This document shows positions 7,801-11,241 of a stretch of 11,241 nt of DNA, in pieces. Source of the DNA: Emergomyces orientalis (lineage: Eukaryota > Ascomycota > Eurotiomycetes > Onygenales > Ajellomycetaceae). The DNA lies in assembly GCA_002110485.1 (NCBI GenBank), contig MOWL01000083.1, positions 1-11,241 of the forward strand, in the 5' to 3' direction. The notes under the pieces were generated by a model, which worked only from the letters and a program-made list of their open reading frames with translations, did no database searches and had not been told where the DNA came from. How positions within the stretch are numbered: position 1 is the first letter of the stretch; the number at the start of each line of letters is the position of its first letter. The translations under genes and the position numbers were made by a program.

Positions 7801-8405
7801 AAACCCCGTTCCGCCTGCAATATGGCTACGATGCTATCCTTCCAATAGAGCTTGACGTTCCAACTTGGCAAACACTTCCCTGGCAGACAGTGCAATCCCG
7901 TGCTGATTTGATATATATGCGTATTCGACAATTGGAAAAGAGAGATGAAGATCTGGAGGAGGCCGCTCATCACCTGCGCCGTGCGAGAGAGAAGAACCGA
8001 GATCTATTTGATGAAACTAAGCAATTAGTCCGAGAACCATTGCAGATAAGTGATTTGGTGCTTTTGCATGATACCAAGCTAGAAACGTCCTATTCTGCCA
8101 AGCTCAACTTCCGATGGCTGGGCCCGTATCGAATCCGAGAAGCAAACCATGAGAAAGGGACCTATCATCTGGAAGAGCTGGATGGTTCGCCGTTTCGAAA
8201 TACTACTGCAGGTAATAGGTTAAAAAGGTTCTATCTCCGAGACAATCAAATGCCGGTTGCAGAGAATAATATCAATGAAGCAAATGATATTGAAGAGGAA
8301 GAGGTGGATATGCAAGATACTGATAAGAAGAATTCTTTGAGGGGGGGTCAGGATGACTTGCAGTCATGGATCCCTCATGGTAAGGAGTTTGCAGTCATTA
8401 TCTGA
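4746..8405 (+). CDS. pol: ORF2: reverse transcriptase-RNase H-integrase (1219 aa)
   Basis: Copies the RNA genome into DNA and inserts it. Residues 1-110 are poorly conserved and carry the CCAAT/palindrome module; conserved sequence starts around 130. RT: first catalytic Asp D348 in MMDFFSGYDQ, LPQGATNS, and FMDD at 410-413 (the YxDD box). RNase H: D577 (ATDACLEGW), E620 (KRECRAV), D645 (ETDAKTL), D691 (AADGLSR). Integrase: zinc finger H820, H825, C855, C858; catalytic D885, D943, E978 (34 residues between the last two). A GPY/F module follows with GPY at 1126-1128; no chromodomain is visible after it, and the tail is acidic. The ATG at 4746 lies two bases after the ORF1 stop, but expression is more likely as a -1 frameshift fusion with Gag-PR. 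All catalytic residues I can locate are present. Confidence 0.95.
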   Translation: MLSPIDLCDVECGGQRNDIRFSDRDVDSGANILPCFESGVGASANQTFGGPGPPKDSANQRTPPQNAREPHRFFPAILHQQFYPSTHSSFPFSNYSISESRRVRGVQLHDLSLYASSRSSPRSRGPVVATLYKRKADKIQPLDVPTTGGGIPGGTDKWREIRQQWFKDNVIPEQDPPSPYDHFITPRFSDCPRGSRLTEERIKNLRIGSMLTPQERELLIEILLRREKALAWSFKDCGTLAKEVSPPVKIRVAPHKAWQAAGFPIPRKLVPTIINMLRERVDSGVYEHCHGPYRNKWFLVKKKEAGKYRIVNACMDMNAVTIRDAYIPPSADAFAEDFAGMKITSMMDFFSGYDQVPLHEDSRDMTAFLTPIGLLRQTALPQGATNSIAQFCRIMARILRSNIPHQADNFMDDIGVKGPRTRYNDEEVMPGIRKFVLEHLQNLDATLISIELADTCIQVGKSEFACSGMVLVGYVVDADGRRPEAAKIVKIVEWPDPTDVTGARAFLGVCVYYRIWIPNFAIISIPIYILFKKNIPFTWGLEQVNAMTILKNALTTAPALCCIDYSEDAGDIVMATDACLEGWGGTLSQRDKLNGKLHPCRYESGIWSPAEAKYDAGKRECRAVLKMLKKCRYYLYGVHFILETDAKTLVAQLNRSATDLPGALVTGWLAWIRMFDFEVRHVPGRKHTAADGLSRRPPAEGEVPEDQDIDDFIDAELNYISVASLTVPDFDVSGVDASESSGVRVLSPDYSDRSESIARFLTTMKRPDDIPRSVFSKWRKHALRYIVQGQHLFRRSGKGIPLRRVVDNSSEQKDIVARMHDESGHKGREATNHKITQRYWWEGIWKAVKNYCKSCTVCQLRDGARLEEPLYPTSRNYLWDKWCIDVVKFPKNRGKRCAVIARNDLTGWVEGRPLARGTAENVAQFIYENIICRHGCFRELVCDGGPENQKWTKILTAKYRVNQITISPYNAKANGMVERGHRPISDALSKLAADGRSWVNHFHSALWADRVTIRQSTGETPFRLQYGYDAILPIELDVPTWQTLPWQTVQSRADLIYMRIRQLEKRDEDLEEAAHHLRRAREKNRDLFDETKQLVREPLQISDLVLLHDTKLETSYSAKLNFRWLGPYRIREANHEKGTYHLEELDGSPFRNTTAGNRLKRFYLRDNQMPVAENNINEANDIEEEEVDMQDTDKKNSLRGGQDDLQSWIPHGKEFAVII
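4872..4926 (+). promoter_or_regulatory. CCAAT-flanked GC palindrome inside ORF2
   Basis: Two perfect 13-bp direct repeats TCAGCCAATCAGA (4872-4884 and 4914-4926) flank a perfect inverted repeat with 13-bp arms (4885-4897 and 4899-4911) around one central C. The arms read CTTTTGGCGGCCC and GGGCCGCCAAAAG. A diverged copy lies at 10175-10224. It falls in the unconserved N-terminal part of ORF2, where the direct repeat encodes SANQ twice, and is followed by a pyrimidine-rich stretch near 5005-5030, an arrangement like a fungal promoter. It could equally be a DNA-level signal unrelated to transcription or a small palindromic insertion. Confidence 0.55.
8339..8347 (+). other. Possible internal polypurine tract near the ORF2 end
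   Basis: GAGGGGGGG, nine purines including seven G, resembles the G-run of the 3' polypurine tract (AGGGGGGGGAGA). Some retroelements start plus-strand synthesis at a second internal tract. Here the run also encodes Arg-Gly-Gly, and its function is conjecture. It is also a likely place for a length error in sequencing. Confidence 0.25.
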
Positions 8406-8825
8406 CTGCTGTTTTTCCTTGTATAATGATTTCCTTGTTGTTGTTTTCTTCATTCAAGTTGCTGTTTTCTTAGTCTCTATTTTTCATGATTCTGCTTCTT
8501 TCTTGCATGTTTTTCATGCATCATATCAGTTCCTTCTAATTTTAATCTCTTGATATTGTCTTTTCTTTGTTTTGTTTACTTTCTCTTTGATATTCAATTC
8601 TCTGGGTCAGATTGAAGCTGGCAGTGAATTTTATGAACTGCTGTCACCCTCGCTGCATGTTGACTGCTTTTCACATTATCTTCCAAAATTCACCTTGAGG
8701 AAGTATTATATTATTGACCTGCTCTGCCCAGATAATCATTTTTCTTTTTCAAATTGGCATTCAAGTCTCTTTTTCTATTTTTAATTCATTGATTTTTCCC
8801 TATATTTCCTTATTTCATTACAAAG
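8406..8825 (+). other. AT-rich spacer between ORF2 and ORF3
   Basis: The 420 bases are T-rich, with many TTTTC/TTCTT runs. A short open frame (8572-8784) has poor coding character and I do not call it. An inverted CCAAT (ATTGGC at 8753-8758) lies about 70 bases before the ORF3 ATG, and the ORF3 start context is ACAAAGATGTC. A donor-like GTAAGG at 8380-8385, in the ORF2 end, allows the idea of a spliced ORF3 message, but I see no convincing acceptor. An 18-bp stretch at 8594-8611 is repeated exactly inside ORF3 (8938-8955). Confidence 0.6.
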
Positions 8826-10010
8826 ATGTCGAACCCCTCTAGCCAACACACTCTGGTACCGAGACCAGCGAGCCAGCTCGCTCTTGTGACATATGATAAC
8901 CATGTTTTTCATACGGCGATGGAGCTGCAAGCTTATGTCAATTCTCTGGGTCAGAATCCGCAGGTTCGCTACCAAGCACAATGTGAGATCGGTAATCTAC
9001 TCATGGGGCGCCATGAGGCGGCTCAAGATGAGGTTGCCGCATTCTATGAGTGGATGAGAAATGATGGATCCTGGCGCCAGGTGGTGGCCCAGCAAGCATT
9101 TGATAACCAGACGGCGGAGCTTCAACGAGTTGCTGCTCAGGTAGCTGAACGGCGCGATCGCTGCGCCATAGCATATACTACATGCACCAGGATGTGGGGA
9201 AAAGTTCGCGTGGATTCGTTCTGGCATATCATGACTTCAGAGCGGATGCAACGCGCCTGTCAAACCCTGGCCCTACATCACGAATATGCTTCTGCAATCG
9301 GCCGGATCAATCAAGCAATGTGGGCTCGCATCACTCAGCCACCTCGACGAGGAGTTAAGCGATATAAGACGATCATGTTGGCAGATATCGAAGCAGCGGC
9401 CGATTCCAATTTTATTGGCCAAGAGATCACACAAGGAAATCTTCAAGCTGCAGGTCTTATCTTTGGTCCTGGCGGAATTCTCACTGAAGATTCTATGACA
9501 GTTGCTTCACCCCAGCCTCAAGAACGTGTCCTATCCCCTCCCGATCAACATATGACTGGCCAGTCTCCTCTACCTTCTCCCCGTGTGTTGAACGTGATAC
9601 GCCCCAGTGCACCCTCGCTTGGATCTCCTCAAGGTTCTATACATAGTCCTCCTGTGCGTACTTCTCGCCGCGTCTCCAGCCAATCCTTGCTTTCGGACGT
9701 CAGCAGCCTGTCTGCAGCCTTGTCAGACACCCATCTTGCTGAACTTCTCAGCCCTGACCAAGTTGCGGAATTTGAGAATATGGGGGTTGATCAAGATAGC
9801 CCTGCTTTGGTAGAGGCAACTGACAAGCAGCATACAACAGTGAACAGAGGATGCCGGTGTTCTCCCTATGTCCCTGTGGATGTGAAAGCGCAGCTTAGAG
9901 ATGCAAAGAAGATATTCTCTTCAACGGCAAGGGCAGTTCGCCGCAAGAATACATTGAGGAGTGGCGCAAGAGAGCGGTCACCGAAGGGATCCGGTGTTTC
10001 GAAATCATGA
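8826..10010 (+). CDS. ORF3: accessory protein of unknown function (394 aa as annotated)
   Basis: I do not recognise this protein. It lies where retroviruses carry env, but shows no signal peptide or membrane segment, so an envelope role is unlikely. Residues ~30-215 look helical and contain several Trp (76, 83, 124, 133, 166) and a heptad-like stretch near 90-112 that could form a coiled coil. Residues ~226-300 are Ser/Pro-rich and probably disordered. A helical segment follows at ~300-365, with CRC at 343-345. The last ~30 residues are basic and Ser/Arg-rich and look like an out-of-frame reading; a more protein-like frame runs beside them (9899-10165). The start ATG has an A/G-rich context. 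Expression would need a subgenomic or spliced RNA or its own promoter. The gene is part of the element, since its 3' part recurs in the neighbouring copy. Confidence 0.75.
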   Translation: MSNPSSQHTLVPRPASQLALVTYDNHVFHTAMELQAYVNSLGQNPQVRYQAQCEIGNLLMGRHEAAQDEVAAFYEWMRNDGSWRQVVAQQAFDNQTAELQRVAAQVAERRDRCAIAYTTCTRMWGKVRVDSFWHIMTSERMQRACQTLALHHEYASAIGRINQAMWARITQPPRRGVKRYKTIMLADIEAAADSNFIGQEITQGNLQAAGLIFGPGGILTEDSMTVASPQPQERVLSPPDQHMTGQSPLPSPRVLNVIRPSAPSLGSPQGSIHSPPVRTSRRVSSQSLLSDVSSLSAALSDTHLAELLSPDQVAEFENMGVDQDSPALVEATDKQHTTVNRGCRCSPYVPVDVKAQLRDAKKIFSSTARAVRRKNTLRSGARERSPKGSGVSKS

Positions 10011-10165
10011 TGGCTACAGAGGAGGAATTATTTGGAGAACGTAGCTGTTTCTATTGTCTGAAGAGGAACATCCCCCTCGCCTCAATTGAGGGAGATCGCG
10101 CTGTCGCCGAGGGCGAGGCTATGCAGATTCCGGTGCATGGCCGCGAGAATGCGCCCGCCGAATAG
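9899..10165 (+). CDS. Probable true C-terminus of ORF3 in the -1 frame
   Basis: This frame opens after a TAG at 9896-9898 and runs to TAG at 10163-10165. It reads like genuine protein (for example PQEYIEEWRKRAVTEGIRCF, then a CFYC pair) with balanced composition, whereas the ORF3 frame over 9912-10010 is Ser/Arg-rich filler. A one-base shift between about 9905 and 9920 would join the two and give a protein of roughly 445 residues. Both copies share the same sequence at the junction. I see no canonical -1 slippery heptamer there, so a real frameshift mutation, a shared error or an unconventional recoding site are all possible. An internal ATG at 10007 would give a separate 52-residue peptide. 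Confidence 0.45.
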   Translation, partial: RCKEDILFNGKGSSPQEYIEEWRKRAVTEGIRCFEIMMATEEELFGERSCFYCLKRNIPLASIEGDRAVAEGEAMQIPVHGRENAPAE

Positions 10166-10474
10166 CCGCAGCCATCAGCCAATCATGTTTTCCCGGCCCG
10201 GGCCGTCAAAAGATTGACCAATCACGATCGCGCTGTTGCCAATTTGCCGCATCTTGCCACTGTCGCTGTGTTGATCACATTCTGCTTACTTGTTTCCCTG
10301 TTTTCTCTTGTTCTTGCTTGTCTTTCTTTTCTCTGCTGTTCACTTTTTCTTTCTCTTTTCTATATTCTTTTATTGATTGTCTTTCATTTTCTTGATTCTT
10401 GATTGATTCTTTCCTGCAATTCCTTGTTTTCATTCATTCGGATCGCATTCTTACTTGCCGGGTCGGCAAGCTAT
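10166..10474 (+). other. 3' non-coding region of the complete element
   Basis: Contains the CCAAT/palindrome module at 10175-10224, then a markedly T/C-rich tract from about 10280 to 10436, and a short hairpin at 10454-10470 (CTTGCC with GGCAAG) ending five bases before the polypurine tract. No plausible gene is present; a 62-residue open frame through the pyrimidine tract is Leu/Phe/Ser-rich because of base composition. Confidence 0.7.
10175..10224 (+). promoter_or_regulatory. CCAAT / GC-palindrome module, 3' copy
   Basis: TCAGCCAATCA (10175-10185), a perfect 12-bp palindrome CGGCCCGGGCCG (10194-10205; CGG-N6-CCG) flanked by TTTT and AAAA, then GACCAATCA (10216-10224). It aligns along its length with 4872-4926 inside ORF2, with the outer palindrome arms partly diverged. 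The following CT-rich tract resembles the region upstream of fungal transcription starts, though here it would read into the LTR. Confidence 0.5.
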
Positions 10475-10486
10475 AGGGGGGGGAGA
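10475..10486 (+). other. Polypurine tract of the complete element
   Basis: AGGGGGGGGAGA immediately before the TG of the 3' LTR, identical to 1388-1399. It defines the right end of the internal region. Confidence 0.88.
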
Positions 10487-10836
10487 TGTGTGGTGGGGAA
10501 TCTCGGCGTGGTATTACTTTTCGCCGAGACCGCCTCATATATTTGTTTGGCATGGCTGCCTCATATTCCCATTATCTTTTGACACACGTGTGGATTCGGC
10601 GAAGATTGATTGTACGCAGAGCAGTGAGATTGCTCCTTTTTGATTGTGTGATTTGATATGTGATTGATTGCTTGTTCTTCTTCTATATTTGAATCTCCTA
10701 CGTGTTCTTTTGTATTGCTATTTGGATAGCTCGTTGAATAGAATATTGTATACACGGCGAACTTACCAACCTCCTTACGATCCCGCTGCTCCTGCCCACG
10801 TGCCGCCAAAAGCGCACAACCCCTTATTCCACTTCA
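10487..10836 (+). repeat. Long terminal repeat (350 bp), 3' LTR of the complete element
   Basis: I found no difference from 1400-1749 over 350 bp when comparing by eye. It carries the same hairpin (10501-10508 with 10522-10529), TATATTT, E-box palindrome (10583-10592) and second CACGTG. Instead of host DNA it is followed by another primer binding site and gag start, so it is at the same time the 5' LTR of the downstream copy. Confidence 0.92.
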
Positions 10837-10837
10837 T

Positions 10838-10855
10838 TGGCGTCCCTGGGAAGGC
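10838..10855 (+). other. Primer binding site of the downstream copy
   Basis: Identical to 1751-1768 and one base inside the LTR end. Its presence after the second LTR shows that a further element starts here. Confidence 0.75.
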
Positions 10856-10863
10856 AATTCAAA

Positions 10864-11241
10864 ATGGATGGCAGGCGGTAGCTACGACTGATATGATTTC
10901 TCTCAACATTTTGTCTTTTCTGCTTTTGTTGAGCATTCTTTTCAATAGTGTTCATTTGTGGAAGCCTCTGATTGGCCGATATGGCCGATATCGACAGTGG
11001 ATAATGAAGGATGCGAGCGAACGCCCCACTGATAAGCTCAATTTGAATACCCATACCCCTATTCAACAAATGAAAGAAGAGAGAAATGTTGAGAAAAGTG
11101 ATAAGAAAAAAGACCTTCAGCAAAAGATCTAAAGTGGATGTTGAAATTCCTTCTCTTTCTTGAGGATTTGAGATTTGAATATAAAAAGGATATTGATATT
11201 GATAGTATTGTTGAACTCTTTCTCTTATGTGAACAGAAGTC
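10864..11241 (+). pseudogene. 5' end of ORF1 (Gag) of the downstream copy, frame-broken and cut by the window end
   Basis: Matches 1777-2156. A missing G after 10870 turns the sixth codon into TAG (10879-10881), and a missing A in the run near 11125 shifts the frame again. The left copy reads through both places. The changes are homopolymer lengths only, so an unpolished contig end is as likely as real inactivation. The stretch encoding the hydrophobic N-terminal segment is otherwise unchanged. Confidence 0.75.

Larger units (their letters stand above)
1400..10836 (+). mobile_element. Complete Ty3/Gypsy LTR retrotransposon
   Basis: Two identical 350-bp direct repeats beginning TG and ending CA (1400-1749 and 10487-10836) bound an internal region with a primer binding site at its left end and a polypurine tract at its right end. 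Integrase follows RNase H, which is the Ty3/Gypsy order; in Ty1/Copia elements it precedes RT. The three long reading frames are open and the visible RT, RNase H and integrase catalytic residues are present, so the element looks recently active. The polyprotein style resembles Gypsy elements annotated in filamentous ascomycetes; this is recognition from memory, not a search. No target-site duplication can be scored because both LTRs are flanked by further element sequence instead of host DNA. Confidence 0.93.
9085..11241 (+). repeat. Right copy of the >2.1-kb direct repeat (end of complete element, LTR, start of downstream element)
   Basis: This matches 1-2156 head to tail. In this copy ORF3 is open, while the start of ORF1 is broken by two single-base losses, near 10870 (a G run) and near 11125 (an A run). 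In the left copy the situation is reversed. Only the sequence away from both window ends therefore has intact genes. Confidence 0.95.

Noticed and set aside
8121..8405. A chromodomain at the integrase C-terminus
   Set aside because: After the GPY/F module the tail is acidic and lacks the aromatic pattern of a chromodomain.
8572..8784. A 70-residue ORF between ORF2 and ORF3
   Set aside because: It is Phe/Ser/Leu-rich because of T-rich DNA, has a weak start context and no motif. The one protein-like similarity comes from the 18-bp DNA repeat.
8826..10010. ORF3 as an envelope gene
   Set aside because: No signal peptide, membrane segment or likely glycosylated ectodomain; the position alone is not enough.
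1400..10836. Repeat-induced point mutation of the element
   Set aside because: The long frames are open and the repeat copies show no C-to-T or G-to-A differences, only length differences.
1..11241. A circular bacterial plasmid or phage genome assembled with terminal overlap
   Set aside because: The overlap could fit a circle, but LTRs, primer site, polypurine tract and Gag-RT-IN genes identify a retroelement, and there is no bacterial replication or packaging gene.

Overview
The window is filled by one kind of sequence: a Ty3/Gypsy-type LTR retrotransposon in head-to-tail tandem with itself. One complete element (LTR 1400-1749, internal region 1750-10486, LTR 10487-10836; 9,437 bp) is flanked directly by the 3' end of an upstream copy (1-1399) and the 5' end of a downstream copy (10837-11241). 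Neighbouring copies share a single LTR, so the repeat period is about 9,087 bp. No host gene, tRNA, rRNA or CRISPR array is visible. The gene order (Gag, protease, RT, RNase H, integrase with a GPY/F module), the family style of the polyprotein and the CT-rich and CCAAT-containing non-coding DNA point to a filamentous fungus, probably an ascomycete. The host assignment is an inference from family resemblance.

Layout of the complete element: a 350-bp LTR (TG...CA); a primer binding site one base inside it; ORF1 (1777-4743), a Gag-protease with an unexpected N-terminal hydrophobic segment, a CCHC knuckle and a retropepsin; ORF2 (4746-8405), RT-RNase H-integrase; a 420-bp AT-rich spacer; ORF3 (8826-10010), an accessory gene of unknown function in the env position but without membrane segments, which probably continues in another frame to 10165; a 3' non-coding region with a CCAAT/palindrome module, a pyrimidine-rich tract and a hairpin; a G-rich polypurine tract; and the second LTR.

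How the genes work together: ORF1 and ORF2 appear to be joined by -1 programmed ribosomal frameshifting. The heptamer T TTA AAC (4734-4740) lies in the ORF1 frame immediately before the ORF1 stop codon, inside the only 31-nt stretch where both frames are open. A hand-folded two-stem structure starts 6-7 nt downstream. This would give mostly Gag-PR and some Gag-PR-RT-RH-IN, the arrangement known from alpharetroviruses.

Two further patterns stand out. A ~50-bp module (CCAAT box, GC-rich palindrome, CCAAT box) occurs twice per element, once inside the N-terminal part of ORF2 and once downstream of ORF3. The 2.16-kb overlap between the two ends of the window differs by nine single-base indels and no substitutions, which suggests long-read errors at the ends of a contig, and hence a tandem array, an extrachromosomal circle or a circularly overlapping assembly rather than divergent old copies.
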